Assembly (NCBI GenBank): GCA_018806915.1 | Contig: JAGKQI010000078.1 | Location: 1,116,001 to 1,180,000 of the forward strand | Source: Phytophthora colocasiae | Taxonomy: Eukaryota > Oomycota > Peronosporomycetes > Peronosporales > Peronosporaceae | Reading direction: 5' to 3' | Length of the DNA stretch: 64,000 bases | Shown: one piece after another, positions 29,962 through 40,740 of the stretch | Layout of the letters: every line of letters starts with the position of its first letter | Position numbering within the stretch: position 1 is the first letter of the stretch | The notes under the pieces: model-generated | What the model was told of the DNA's origin: nothing | Database searches by the model: none | What the model saw: only the letters and a program-made list of their open reading frames with translations | Program-made: the position numbers and the translations under genes

Positions 29962-31330
29962 ATGGAGAACATCAGCCTCCTTATAAAGACACGAGATGAA
30001 TACAATCAACTGGCCCACATTGGTCGTGGCACGTATGGAGATGTAAGTTCGCTAATCTTCGTCTTCAGGCATTCCTGTGTGAACGTGTTGCTACAAAGGA
30101 ACAAGTGTGTCTAAAAGAGATCGATCTGACGTTCCAGTCCACGGAAGAACGGTAAACATTCAAGTTAAAGCATTCACTAGTACTATCTGAACGTGATTTT
30201 TGTAGAAAGAGGTGTCTGAATGAGGTAGCACTGTTGCAGTTGCTTCCTTCCCATCCAAACATCATAAAGTTTCATGAAGCTTTCTGGGCTGACAATCCTG
30301 AAGAGAACCAGTAACTTCTCATCCTCAGTCTTGAGCACGCAGATGGAGGAGACCTCGAGCAGTATCTACGTTCGAACTCAATCCAGGAGGATAAAGCTAG
30401 GAAGATATTCACTCAAGTAGCACAAGGAGTCGACCACTTGCACCGAAATCATGTGGTTCATCGCGATCTCAAATGTGGCAACGTCTTCCTCTTTCAATCC
30501 GGACGAATTGTTCTGGGGGATTTCGGTACGTCCAAGCAGCTTCCACCAGCTTCTGACTCACAAGTGCTTGGAACGGAATACCTCACGTCGACAGTTGTCG
30601 GATCGCCGCTTTACATGAGCCCAGAGATGTTGGAAGACGAGCTCCATGGCTTCGCTACTGACATTTGGTCGCTTGGCTGTGTCTTGTACGAAATGCTGAC
30701 TGGGAAGCCAGCTTTTAGCGCTCCGTCGTATCCTGCGGTTGTTTATCGTATCACTCAAGGTCAATACGAGCCTCTGAGTGCTGCAGTTACTGCAGAAGCA
30801 GTTGAATTGATAGCCAGTATGCTACAAAAGGACCCTGAGAACCGACCGAATATCGCAAAGGTGCTTCAGTCGTCTTGGCTTCAGCCTCTTAAGGTCTTGG
30901 AGGTCAACAAGGAAGAGACTCGAATTGATTGCTCTGCTGGCCATCCGATAGAGAGTCTCCCACCCGTGCCAGTACAGAGTGAAGCGAACACACCAACAGA
31001 AATGTCAGCTCAAAGACAAACATTCATATCGCCACCACCAGCTCCAGTAGAGCGGGTATCCCCAGCTCCGATACGCCGAGGAGTCGAATCGCAAGAAAAA
31101 TGATCGTCTTTGGCGAGTTCCTTCACCGTTGATACGGGCATGTTGCTTGTTGTGCACTGTGTACGAGCAATTTACTTATGGAAAGTGTTTTGTAGCTTGA
31201 CGTACAACCACAACCATCTCCAAGTCTCCCACAACGAAAACTTCTATCCATTCCATCTACGAAAGATGAGCGACATGGTATTCCTGATCAACCAGTGCTA
31301 CAGTTTGAGGTGCGCGGTGTTCATATCGGG
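29962..31330 (+). pseudogene. NEK-D: kinase copy with premature stop
   Basis: Exon 1 begins at 29962 (MENISLLIKTRDEY). Intron 1 is only 26 nt (67 in NEK-A) but still starts GTAAGT and ends CAG. The same CAG-TAA stop as in NEK-C is at 30312-30314, so both descend from one broken copy. The C-lobe is otherwise open from 30438. A deletion near 31085 ends the tail early (VESQEK). Confidence 0.85.
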
Positions 31331-31396
31331 ATATCTCGGCATCAGACCTAAGTCAACGAATGCATGAAACCAACCAATATCAGAGCTCATCAATAT

Positions 31397-32308
31397 CAGC
31401 AATGCTTTCTTCCCAACTTATCGGGCTTGAATAGATCTTGTGTCGCTTTATCCTCACCGCTTTTGCTGGTCCTACTTAACCGATTGTCGTCGCTTCATGC
31501 CCGTCTTCTCTTCTTGGAAGAATTGAATGCAGAGGCAACTAACGCAGCGTATCTGATCGATTCCAGAGCTTTTCACCAAAGTGGATTTTTTTTGGTCGCC
31601 AACACATTTGTGATCATGATCGTGGATGAAGGTTTGTCCGTCTCCAGGTAGCACTTGAGCAGCATCGTGAGTTTCAAGTTCCTGTAGGGAATGTGTCCTT
31701 TTCCCCTTCGAGCTTGAACTCTGATGCATTCCTTGAGGGATAGCAGACTCGAGTTAATCTCTCGAGCTTCCTTGTGCTCCTTGGAACTGCGAGCCAGACC
31801 TTCGCCCGTGTACTCCGCTCCAGCGAGATCAACCAGCACAAATATCCCACCAGGACACTTCGCCTTCTCTGCTTCAACACGAGCTTTCATAGCTGCCACC
31901 ACAGCTTCTGCGGCGTCAACTTGACTCTGCAACGTCTGCAGCCGATCGTCGTCCTCTTTAGGAGGCCGGACACCGGAAAGAACTGGTTTCCCATCTACGA
32001 TTATGTACATGTGCGACTGGTTCGCAATATACAAGTCGTCACGAGCTTTTCCCAGAGGAACCACTCGGGACTGCACTAAGGCCACTTCCTGTCGAGCTTC
32101 TGCAAGTGCCGTCGTCACGATCTCGAGCAAGCCCCCCTCACTCTCTGCAAACAGATCTTGAACTAACCGCTGGCACATACCTAGCTCAGCGTCATATCCG
32201 AAGATCGTGTGTCTTCGCACTGCTCGTGTGGCCATATGCGAAGCAACACGACGTTGCACCACTAGCATTCCCGGCTGGCCTCGGCAAGTCCAGCAGCAGC
32301 AGTTCCAT
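31397..32308 (-). pseudogene. Kinesin motor-domain fragment K-E
   Basis: Truncated motor from ATG 32308. The body is open 32268-31573, with the shared P-loop deletion at the 5' end. A short insertion with a T run (near 31575-31590) disrupts the 3' end. HIPYRNLKLTMLL replaces HIPYRNSKLTMLL, as in K-F. Confidence 0.82.
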
Positions 32309-32485
32309 CACTCACTTACCAATCTTGGGTGACGTGACACGCCTTCATCACATTTCAACCTCCGTTGAGTATCGCAGCATCCGTCAACACCATTGGTTGG
32401 AAGTCTGCGTTCATTTTCGCTTAAATACGAAAGGAAATTCTCCCTCCCTTTTCATTCATTCCAGAATCCGCCGACTCGAGAGAAG
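32309..32485. promoter_or_regulatory. Divergent promoter between K-E and CRN5, with a ~50-bp insertion
   Basis: Keeps TGACGTGAC (32330-32338), CTTAAATACG (32420-32429) and the TTCATTCATTCC stretch. Relative to CRN4 it gains about 50 bp (near 32358-32415), which moves the kinesin and CRN starts apart. The same insertion precedes CRN6 (37378-37554). Confidence 0.5.
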
Positions 32486-34921
32486 ATGAAGCTGTTCTGT
32501 GCGATTGTCGGGGAGGGAAGTGCGTTCGAGGTGGAAATTGACAATACTAAGTCGGTTTCCGAGTTGAAGGAAGTGGTCAAGGTGAAGAGCGATGGGAAAA
32601 TCAAGGCTCCTTCACCAGACCTGCAGCTCTTCCTGGCGAAGACAGAGGAAAACGACTGGTTGTCATATGACGAAGATCTGGCCAACGAGCTGCTGCAGAA
32701 CCGCGTTGACACTTCAAAATTGCAGGCGTTATGGCCCACGTGGAAGTTGAACAGAGCTAAAGATCCGCAGTTGTTTGGGGAAGATGTACCGCTTGGAGAG
32801 GATGTGATTCACGTACTGGTGAAACTTCCTGAGGAGAAATCTGTGCCGAGTCAAACGCGACTGCACTCCGAGATCGAAGATCAGAAGTCGATGAAGAGAC
32901 TGAGAAGGACTGAAGTGAAGAAGTGGGAATGGAAGGAAGAAGAACCGGTGTATTCTAGAGACTCTAGGCTCTTCTTCGTCAATCGAGAGAAGGCGGTGAA
33001 GGACCTCATCAAATTCCACAAAGTAAATTTCAATCGGGCGAAATACGGATTTGGCCTAACATGGGTGATTCCGCTTTTGGACAATGTGTTTGGACTCGGA
33101 AAGTCGAGATTTGGTCAAGAGTACATTCGGAGATGTCAGTCGCTCAAGCCTGACCTGACAGCAGATGAATTTATGAACACTCTATGCAGTTGCCACACGA
33201 TACCTATCATGCTAAATCAATCGCAAGTTCTTGACAAAAATCGAGACTTTGAAGAGCACCGAGCGTCACGAAGTTTGATGAAATGCATCCAGGATTTCTT
33301 CAAAGTTAACTATGGTGTTTTACCTCACGCTATCGACAGCCTCGAAGAGAATTACGAGAACATTTTGACGGATTTAACGGAGGAAGTGGGGCCTCTTTTC
33401 ATAGTGATCGATGAAATCGGCTTGACTTTTGGCCACAAAAAACTGGATGATGCTACGAGGAGAGAACAATTCTTCGAGTTTTGCAAAATGTTGCAACCTC
33501 TGTTTGAGAATCGGAAACTGTTTTTCCTCATTGCCGGCAGAGCGTCGTTTCTGAATCATGTCGCGAGAAGACCACTAGGAGAAGAGGTAGATGCTAGTCC
33601 TTTCGACTTTATGCGACTTCACCTTCATCTTCTTCCGCCCGAAGCGATCAAGACAGTTATCGAAAATACGCGATGGGAAGCGACATCAAGCGAGAGTATT
33701 CAACATCATCTGAAACTTACTGACAGTGAAGTGATGAAGCTTTCAGCTCGTCTCGAAGAAACGACATTTGGTCATCCGCGATCGTTGGTGGAGGCGTTCG
33801 AGATGTGCGAGTCTTATGACGAACTCTTGAATTACACGCCTAAACCACTTACAGATGTCGAGTGGAAATGTTTCTTTGAGAAATTGTGGCTGTATCGGTC
33901 GCGGCTTCACTATCTCATGGAATGCGCACTCAACAAACAAGGAACAGACTTGTCAGCGTCCTGGATAGACGCCGGAGGCAAGGAGATTACGTACGAGGAA
34001 ATGGTGAGTGCATTCGGCATAAGATGGGAGGGGAGCATGGAGAATGCGAAGTTGTTCATGCCGGCGTACATACAAAAACCGATTCTGGCAGCCGTGTTCA
34101 AAGTCAAAGAGCTGCTGCAGAAGGTTGTTCCTGTAATTTCCCACCTTTCGATCGACTATCCTGACGTGTTCGAGATGCTTTGTTTGAATCGATTTCAAGA
34201 GATGTTTTCGAGTGAAGGTTGTCCACACGATGTGCTCCCTAGTTTCTTTACGGAAAAGCAACGGTTTGGAAGGTGTCGTGGAGTACAATTCGGAGATCGT
34301 GCTTTTCAAATGCCGAAAGTAACGAAACAGTCAAAACAGGAGTCGCCGTCTCTGGATAGTAAAACCATGCATCCGGACAAAGTAAGCGCAGTGATGGATG
34401 AATTACGTGAACACACGCGCCAATTAAATCTGAAGCCGCTTCCACGGTCAGCATCAACGGACGTCATTCTGTCGACAGATGTTGATGGAAAGTCATTAAC
34501 GGTTGGTCTTGCTGTCAAAAACTACAGTGCAAGTGAGGTCACAGCAACAATTGTGGATGATGAGCGCGAGAAATTCGACATACTTTTTGAAACGAATGAT
34601 GGCTGTCTGAACGTTCTTTTCATATGCGCGACGAAGTATGGAGCTCATCTGCAAGAGGCATTTGGATCGGCGAAATCGGTCATATACACTGAGGCGATGC
34701 AATCAACGGAAAAGAAGAAAAAGAAGGCCACAACCACCACGAAAAAGGAGGTCACAATCAAGTTCATCCATGAGGTCATCCTGCTGGACTTGACTACACC
34801 AAAGAACCGTGCCGAATTTTTTGATCTTGAACTCAACGGTGAGTTGCACACGTGTCTGGAGGGCGTGATTGGCAAAACTAAGTTGAAACAAATCGAAACA
34901 GTGTCGAGTAAGAAAGGCTAA
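32486..34921 (+). CDS. CRN5: full-length Crinkler effector (811-aa class)
   Basis: The ATG at 32486 is chosen because it follows the conserved GAGAGAAG context; an upstream in-frame extension to 32393 uses a non-ATG codon. Canonical LQLFLAK (about 46-52) and HVLVKLPEE (about 109-117) are both intact, so this class fits the CRN consensus better than CRN2 and CRN4. Walker A-like GLGKSRFG and Walker B-like FIVIDEIG are present. It has a 4-residue insertion after ARRPLG, an extra linker of about 30 residues before the C-terminal module, and a Lys/Thr-rich KKKKKATTTTKKE stretch not present in the 765-aa class. Kinase NEK-E follows on the same strand. Confidence 0.92.
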   Translation: MKLFCAIVGEGSAFEVEIDNTKSVSELKEVVKVKSDGKIKAPSPDLQLFLAKTEENDWLSYDEDLANELLQNRVDTSKLQALWPTWKLNRAKDPQLFGEDVPLGEDVIHVLVKLPEEKSVPSQTRLHSEIEDQKSMKRLRRTEVKKWEWKEEEPVYSRDSRLFFVNREKAVKDLIKFHKVNFNRAKYGFGLTWVIPLLDNVFGLGKSRFGQEYIRRCQSLKPDLTADEFMNTLCSCHTIPIMLNQSQVLDKNRDFEEHRASRSLMKCIQDFFKVNYGVLPHAIDSLEENYENILTDLTEEVGPLFIVIDEIGLTFGHKKLDDATRREQFFEFCKMLQPLFENRKLFFLIAGRASFLNHVARRPLGEEVDASPFDFMRLHLHLLPPEAIKTVIENTRWEATSSESIQHHLKLTDSEVMKLSARLEETTFGHPRSLVEAFEMCESYDELLNYTPKPLTDVEWKCFFEKLWLYRSRLHYLMECALNKQGTDLSASWIDAGGKEITYEEMVSAFGIRWEGSMENAKLFMPAYIQKPILAAVFKVKELLQKVVPVISHLSIDYPDVFEMLCLNRFQEMFSSEGCPHDVLPSFFTEKQRFGRCRGVQFGDRAFQMPKVTKQSKQESPSLDSKTMHPDKVSAVMDELREHTRQLNLKPLPRSASTDVILSTDVDGKSLTVGLAVKNYSASEVTATIVDDEREKFDILFETNDGCLNVLFICATKYGAHLQEAFGSAKSVIYTEAMQSTEKKKKKATTTTKKEVTIKFIHEVILLDLTTPKNRAEFFDLELNGELHTCLEGVIGKTKLKQIETVSSKKG

Positions 34922-35084
34922 TTTCAAGGTGGCATCAGTGGTTGGAATGAAACATGGAGGAGAACGAACAGAGCATAAATAATACAATTCAACCGGAAGT
35001 GAAGCACCGCCTTTGTTGATCTACGATGCTGTATATGCGATTAAGGTCTTGTCACCGTATAGAAACCAAGAAGCCAACAAAGGA

Positions 35085-36508
35085 GAACATCAGCCTTCCT
35101 ACAAAGCCACAAGATGAATACATTACGTACGGAGATGTAAGTTTCGCTAGGTAGTCAAAGTATGTTCATTCATTAACTGTGATTCTAACCAATCTTTGTG
35201 TTCAGGTGTACAGCGTTCCAAGTATCTGAAGAGCGGTACGTTTTCAAACCAAACATCCACTTGGATATAATAGCTGAGCAACGTTTTGTAGAAAGAGGTG
35301 CCTGAAATGATTTCATTCAGGGCCTGAATGAGGTAGCACTGTTACAGCTGCTTCCTTCCCATCCAAACATCATAAAGTTTCATGAAGCTTTCTGGGCTGA
35401 CAATCCTGAAGAGAACCAGCAACTTCTCATCCTCAGTCTTGAGCACGCAGATGGAGGAGACCTCGAGCAGTATCTACGTTCGAACTCAATCCAGGAGGAC
35501 AGAGCTCGGGAGATGTTCACTCAAGAAGCACAAGGAGTCGACCACTTGCACCGAAATCGTGTGGTTCATCGCGATCTCAAATGTGGCAACGTCTTCCTCT
35601 TTCAATCCGGACGAATTGTTCTGGGGGATTTCGGTACTTCCAAGCAGCTTCCACCAGCTTCTGACTCACAAGTGCTTGGGCCTGAGGACCTCACGTCGAC
35701 AGTTGTCGGATCGCCGCTTTACATGAGCCCAGAGATGTTGGAAGACGAGCTCCATGGCTTCACTACTGACATTTGGTCGCTTGGCTGTGTCTTGTACGAA
35801 ATGCCGACTGGGAAGCCAGCTTTTAGCGCTCCGTCGTATCCTGCGGTTGTTTATCGTATCACTCAAGGTCAATACGAGCCTCTGAGTGCTGCAGTTACTG
35901 CAGAAGCAGTTGAATTGATAGCCAGTATGCTACAAAAGGACCCTGAGAACCGACCGAATATCGCAAAGGTGCTTCAGTCGTCTTGGCTTCAGCCTCTTAA
36001 GGTCTTGGAGGTCAACAAGGAAGAGACTCGAATTGATTGCTCTGCTGGCCATCCGATAGAGAGTCTCCCACCCGTGCCAGTACAGAGTGAAGCGAACACA
36101 CCAACAGAAATGTCAGCTCAAAGACAAACATTCATATCGCCACCACCAGCTCCAGTAGAGCGGGTATCCCCAGCTCCGATACGCCGAGGAGTCCGATCAC
36201 ACCAGAATCGCAAGAAAAATGATCGTCTTTGGCGAGTTCCTTCACCGTTGATACGGGCATGTTGCTTGTTGTGCACTGTGTACAACCATCTCCAAGTCTC
36301 CCACAACGAAAACTTCTATCCATTCCATCTACGAAAGATGAGCGACATGGTATTCCTGATCAACCAGTGCTACAATTTGAGGTGCGTGGTGTTCATATCG
36401 GGATATCTCGGCATCAGACCTAAGTCAACGAATGCACATGAAACCAACCAATATCAGAGCTCATCAATATCAGCAATGCTTTCTTCCCAACTTATCGGGC
36501 TTGAATAG
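35085..36508 (+). pseudogene. NEK-E: kinase copy lacking most of the N-lobe
   Basis: Exon 1 is eroded (the IGRG codons are gone) and exon 2 with the ATP-binding lysine is missing. A duplicated GAAATGATTTCATTCAGGGCCTGAATG stretch (about 35307-35333) replaces the exon 3 start. From about 35334 the C-lobe frame is open (HRDLKCGN, DFGTSK, GSPLYMSPE) and continues without the 3' intron to 36508. It cannot bind ATP normally as it stands. Confidence 0.8.
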
Positions 36509-37377
36509 ATCTTGTGTCGCTTTATCCTCACCGCTTTTGCTGGTCCTACTTAACCGATTGTCGTCGCTTCATGCCCGTCTTCTCTTCTTGGAAGAATTGA
36601 ATGCAGAGGCAACTAACGCAGCGTATCTGATCGATTCCAGAGCTTTTCGCAAGTGGATTTTGGTCGCCAACACATTTGTGATCATGATCGTGGATGAAGG
36701 TTTGTCCGTCTCCAGGTAGCACTTGAGCAGCATCGTGAGTTTCAAGTTCCTGTAGGGAATGTGTCCTTTTCCCCTTCGAGCTTGAACTCTGATGCATTCC
36801 TTGAGGGATAGCAGACTCGAGTTAATCTCTCGAGCTTCCTTGTGCTCCTTGGAACTGCGAGCCAGACCTTCGCCCGTGTACTCCGCTCCAGCGAGATCAA
36901 CCAGCACAAATATCCCACCAGGACACTTCGCCTTCTCTGCTTCAACACGAGCTTTCATAGCTGCCACCACAGCTTCTGCGGCGTCAACTTGACTCTGCAA
37001 CGTCTGCAGCCGATCGTCGTCCTCTTTAGGAGGCCGGACACCGGAAAGAACTGGTTTCCCATCTACGATTATGTACATGTGCGACTGGTTCGCAATATAC
37101 AAGTCGTCACGAGATTTTCCCAGAGGACCCACTCAGGACTGCACTAAGGCCACTTCCTGTCGAGCTTCTGCAAAGTGCCGTCGTCACGATCTCGAGCAAG
37201 CCCCCCTCACTCTCTGCAAACAGATCTTGAACTAACCGCTGGCACATACCTAGCTCAGCGTCATATCCGAAGATCGTGTGTCTTCGCACTGCTCGTGTGG
37301 CCATATGCGAAGCAACACGACGTTGCACCACTAGCATTCCCGGCTGGCCTCGGCAAGTCCAGCAGCAGCAGTTCCAT
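36466..37377 (-). pseudogene. Kinesin motor-domain fragment K-F
   Basis: Nearly identical to K-E but without the T-run insertion. It carries the shared P-loop deletion and an extra A near 37172 (CTGCAAAGTGCC) that splits the frame into 37337-37107 and 37132-36569. Confidence 0.82.
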
Positions 37378-37554
37378 CACTCACTTACCAATCTTGGGTG
37401 ACGTGACACGCCTTCATCACATTTCAACCTCCGTTGAGTATCGCAGCATCCGTCAACACCATTGGTTGGAAGTCTGCGTTCATTTTCGCTTAAATACGAA
37501 AGGAAATTCTCCCTCCCTTTTCATTCATTCCAGAATCCGCCGACTCGAGAGAAG

Positions 37555-39990
37555 ATGAAGCTGTTCTGTGCGATTGTCGGGGAGGGAAGTGCGTTCGAGG
37601 TGGAAATTGACAATACTAAGTCGGTTTCCGAGTTGAAGGAAGTGGTCAAGGTGAAGAGCGATGGGAAAATCAAGGCTCCTTCACCAGACCTGCAGCTCTT
37701 CCTGGCGAAGACAGAGGAAAACGACTGGTTGTCATATGACGAAGATCTGGCCAACGAGCTGCTGCAGAACCGCGTTGACACTTCAAAATTGCAGGCGTTA
37801 TGGCCCACGTGGAAGTTGAACAGAGCTAAAGATCCGCAGTTGTTTGGGGAAGATGTACCGCTTGGAGAGGATGTGATTCACGTACTGGTGAAACTTCCTG
37901 AGGAGAAATCTGTGCCGAGTCAAACGCGACTGCACTCCGAGATCGAAGATCAGAAGTCGATGAAGAGACTGAGAAGGACTGAAGTGAAGAAGTGGGAATG
38001 GAAGGAAGAAGAACCGGTGTATTCTAGAGACTCTAGGCTCTTCTTCGTCAATCGAGAGAAGGCGGTGAAGGACCTCATCAAATTCCACAAAGTAAATTTC
38101 AATCGGGCGAAATACGGATTTGGCCGAACATGGGTGATTCCGCTTTTGGACAATGTGTTTGGACTCGGAAAGTCGAGATTTGGTGAAGAGTACATTCGGA
38201 GATGTCAGTCGCTCAAGCCTGACCTGACAGCGGATGGATTTATGAACACTCTATGCAGTTGCCACACGATACCTATCACGTTGACACAATCGCATGTTCT
38301 TGACAAAAATCGAGACTTTGAAGAGCACCGAGCGTCACGAAGTTTGATGAAATGCATCCAGGATTTCTTCAAAGTTAACTATGGTGTTTTACCTCACGCT
38401 ATCGACAGCCTCGAAGAGAATTACAAGAACATTTTGACGGATTTAACGGAGGAAGTGGGGCCTCTTTTCATAGTGATCGATGAAATCGGCTTGACTTTTG
38501 GCCACAAAAAACTGGATGATGCTACGAGGAGAGAACAATTCTTCGAGTTTTGCAAAATGTTGCAACCTCTGTTTGAGAATCGGAAACTGTTTTTCCTCAT
38601 TGCCGGCAGAGCGTCGTTTCTGAATCATGTCGCGAGAAGACCACTAGGAGAAGAGGTAGATGCTAGTCCTTTCGACTTTATGCGACTTCACCTTCATCTT
38701 CTTCCGCCCGAAGCGATCAAGACAGTTATCGAAAATACGCGATGGGAAGCGACATCAAGCGAGAGTATTCAACATCATCTGAAACTTACTGACAGTGAAG
38801 TGATGAAGCTTTCAGCTCGTCTCGAAGAAACGACATTTGGTCATCCGCGATCGTTGGTGGAGGCGTTCGAGATGTGCGAGTCTTATGACGAACTCTTGAA
38901 TTACACGCCTAAACCACTTACAGGTGTCGAGTGGAAATGTTTCTTTGAGAAATTGTGGCTGTATCGGTCGCGGCTTCACTATCTCATGGAATGCGCACTC
39001 AACAAACAAGGAACAGACTTGTCAGCGTCCTGGAGAGACGCCGGAGGCAAGGAGATTACGTACGAGGAAATAGTGAGTGCGTTCGGCATAAGATGGGAGG
39101 GGAGCATGGAGAATGCGCTGTTGTTCATGCCGGCGTACATACAAAAACCGGTTCTGGCAGCCGTGTTCAAAGTCAAAGAGCTGCTGGAGAAGGTTGTACC
39201 TGTAATTTCCGAGATTTCGATCGACTATCCTGACGTGTTCGAGATGCTTTGTTTGAATCGATTTCAAGAGATGTTTTCGAGTGAAGGTTGTCCACACGAT
39301 GTGCTCCCTAGTTTCTTTACGGAAAAGCAACGGTTTGGGAGGTGTCGTGGAGTACAATTCGGAGATCGTGCTTTTCAAATGCCGAAAGTAACGAAACAGT
39401 CAAAACAGGAGTCGCCGTCTCTGGCTAGTAAAACCGTGCATCCGGACAAAGTAAGCGCTGTGATGGATGAATTACGTGAACACACGCGCCAATTAAATCT
39501 GAAGCCGCTTCCACGGTCAGCATCAACGGACGTCATTCTGTCGACAGATGTTGATGGAAAGACATTAACGGTTGGTCTTGCTGTCAAAAACTACAGTGCA
39601 AGTGAGGTCACAGCAACAATTGTGGATGATGAGCGCGAGAAATTCGACATACTTTTTGAAACGAATGATGGCTGTCTGAACGTTCTTTTCATATGTGCGA
39701 CGAAGTATGGAGCTCATCTGCAAGAGGCATTTGGATCGGCGAAATCGGTCATATACACCGAGGCGATGCAATCAACGGAAAAGAAGAAAAAGAAGGCCAC
39801 AACCACCACGAAAAAGGAGGTCACAATCAAGTTCATCCATGAGGTCATCCTGCTGGACTTGACTACACCAAAGAACCGTGCCGAATTTTTTGATCTTGAA
39901 CTCAACGGTGAGTTGCACACGTGTCTGGAGGGCGTGATTGGCAAAACTAAGTTGAAACAAATCGAAACAGTGTCGAGTAAGAAAGGCTAA
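37555..39990 (+). CDS. CRN6: full-length Crinkler effector (811-aa class)
   Basis: Intact 811-aa frame from ATG 37555, 5,069 bp from CRN5. The motifs are those of CRN5: LQLFLAK, HVLVKLPEE, GLGKSRFG, FIVIDEIG and the KKKKKATTTTKKE stretch. Differences include GRTWV for GLTWV, GEEYI for GQEYI, ITLTQSHV for IMLNQSQV, SWRDAGG for SWIDAGG, and ISEISIDY for ISHLSIDY. The last is shared with CRN2, which hints at gene conversion between classes. It is followed by kinase NEK-F, which is split by two transposons. Confidence 0.92.
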   Translation: MKLFCAIVGEGSAFEVEIDNTKSVSELKEVVKVKSDGKIKAPSPDLQLFLAKTEENDWLSYDEDLANELLQNRVDTSKLQALWPTWKLNRAKDPQLFGEDVPLGEDVIHVLVKLPEEKSVPSQTRLHSEIEDQKSMKRLRRTEVKKWEWKEEEPVYSRDSRLFFVNREKAVKDLIKFHKVNFNRAKYGFGRTWVIPLLDNVFGLGKSRFGEEYIRRCQSLKPDLTADGFMNTLCSCHTIPITLTQSHVLDKNRDFEEHRASRSLMKCIQDFFKVNYGVLPHAIDSLEENYKNILTDLTEEVGPLFIVIDEIGLTFGHKKLDDATRREQFFEFCKMLQPLFENRKLFFLIAGRASFLNHVARRPLGEEVDASPFDFMRLHLHLLPPEAIKTVIENTRWEATSSESIQHHLKLTDSEVMKLSARLEETTFGHPRSLVEAFEMCESYDELLNYTPKPLTGVEWKCFFEKLWLYRSRLHYLMECALNKQGTDLSASWRDAGGKEITYEEIVSAFGIRWEGSMENALLFMPAYIQKPVLAAVFKVKELLEKVVPVISEISIDYPDVFEMLCLNRFQEMFSSEGCPHDVLPSFFTEKQRFGRCRGVQFGDRAFQMPKVTKQSKQESPSLASKTVHPDKVSAVMDELREHTRQLNLKPLPRSASTDVILSTDVDGKTLTVGLAVKNYSASEVTATIVDDEREKFDILFETNDGCLNVLFICATKYGAHLQEAFGSAKSVIYTEAMQSTEKKKKKATTTTKKEVTIKFIHEVILLDLTTPKNRAEFFDLELNGELHTCLEGVIGKTKLKQIETVSSKKG

Positions 39991-40129
39991 CTTCATCAGT
40001 GGTTGGAATGAAACATGGAGGAGAACGAACAGAGCATAAATAATACAATTCAACCGGAAGTGAAGCACCGCCTTTGTTGATCTACGATGCTGTATATGCG
40101 ATTAAGGTCTTGTCACCGTATAGAAACCA

Positions 40130-40390
40130 AGAAGCCAACAAAGGAGAACATCAGCCTTCCTACAAAGCCACAAGATGAATACATTGGTCGCGGCACGTAC
40201 GGAGATGGAAGTTTCGCTAGGCAGTCAAAGTATGTTCATTCATTAACTGTGATTCTAACCAATCTTTGTGTTCAGGTGTACAGCGTTCCAAGTATCTGAA
40301 GAGCGGTACGTTTTCAAACCAAACATCCACTTGGATATAATAGCTGAGCAACGTATTGTAGAAAGAGGTGTCTGAAATGATTTCATTCAG
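40130..40390 (+). pseudogene. NEK-F part 1 (before Gypsy-2)
   Basis: Eroded exon 1 with IGRGTYGD preserved (GGTCGCGGCACGTACGGAGAT). The splice donor is mutated to GGAAGT. Intron-like sequence and the start of the NEK-E-type exon junction follow. It ends at the Gypsy-2 target duplication TTCAG (40386-40390). Confidence 0.7.
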
Positions 40391-40575
40391 TGATTCAAAA
40401 TGAACTCAAGGAGGGAGTTGTTTGGGGTCAGGCGCAGAATACAAAGTGCTGCCCTCCCTGCAGTTCGGAGAGGATGGAGCTGCTGGGCTCCACAGCCTCT
40501 CCTACATCTGCACTGGAATTACTAATTAAAGGTACTACCTGATTCCTATTCCTATTGGCTATCTAATCTGATACA
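40391..40575 (-). repeat. Gypsy-2 3' LTR
   Basis: Direct repeat of 47049-47233. It sits just upstream of the antisense gene, so its antisense strand may supply that gene's promoter. Confidence 0.95.
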
Positions 40576-40740
40576 CTCACCCTCCCTTTAGATGCGCGTC
40601 TCTCCAGCAGCCATTCCTGAAAAAGAAGCGCGCGGAGTCGGATCGACAGTTGCGCTGCCTTTGCCGTCGGAGATTCGTCCGACCCCCTTCCTCTTCGCTC
40701 CGGCCTGGCTGTTGGGGACTTGGATAGGTCTTCGTCGGTG

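Noticed and set aside
32393..32485. N-terminal extension of CRN5 (and 37462-37554 for CRN6)
   Set aside because: The extension begins at a non-ATG codon and covers promoter sequence; the ATG followed by KLFCAIVG is the family start.
31397..36465. Idea that the CRN5-CRN6 duplication is only an assembly artefact
   Set aside because: The units differ at several coding sites and in the kinesin T-run insertion, so they are not exact copies; read depth would still be needed to settle it.
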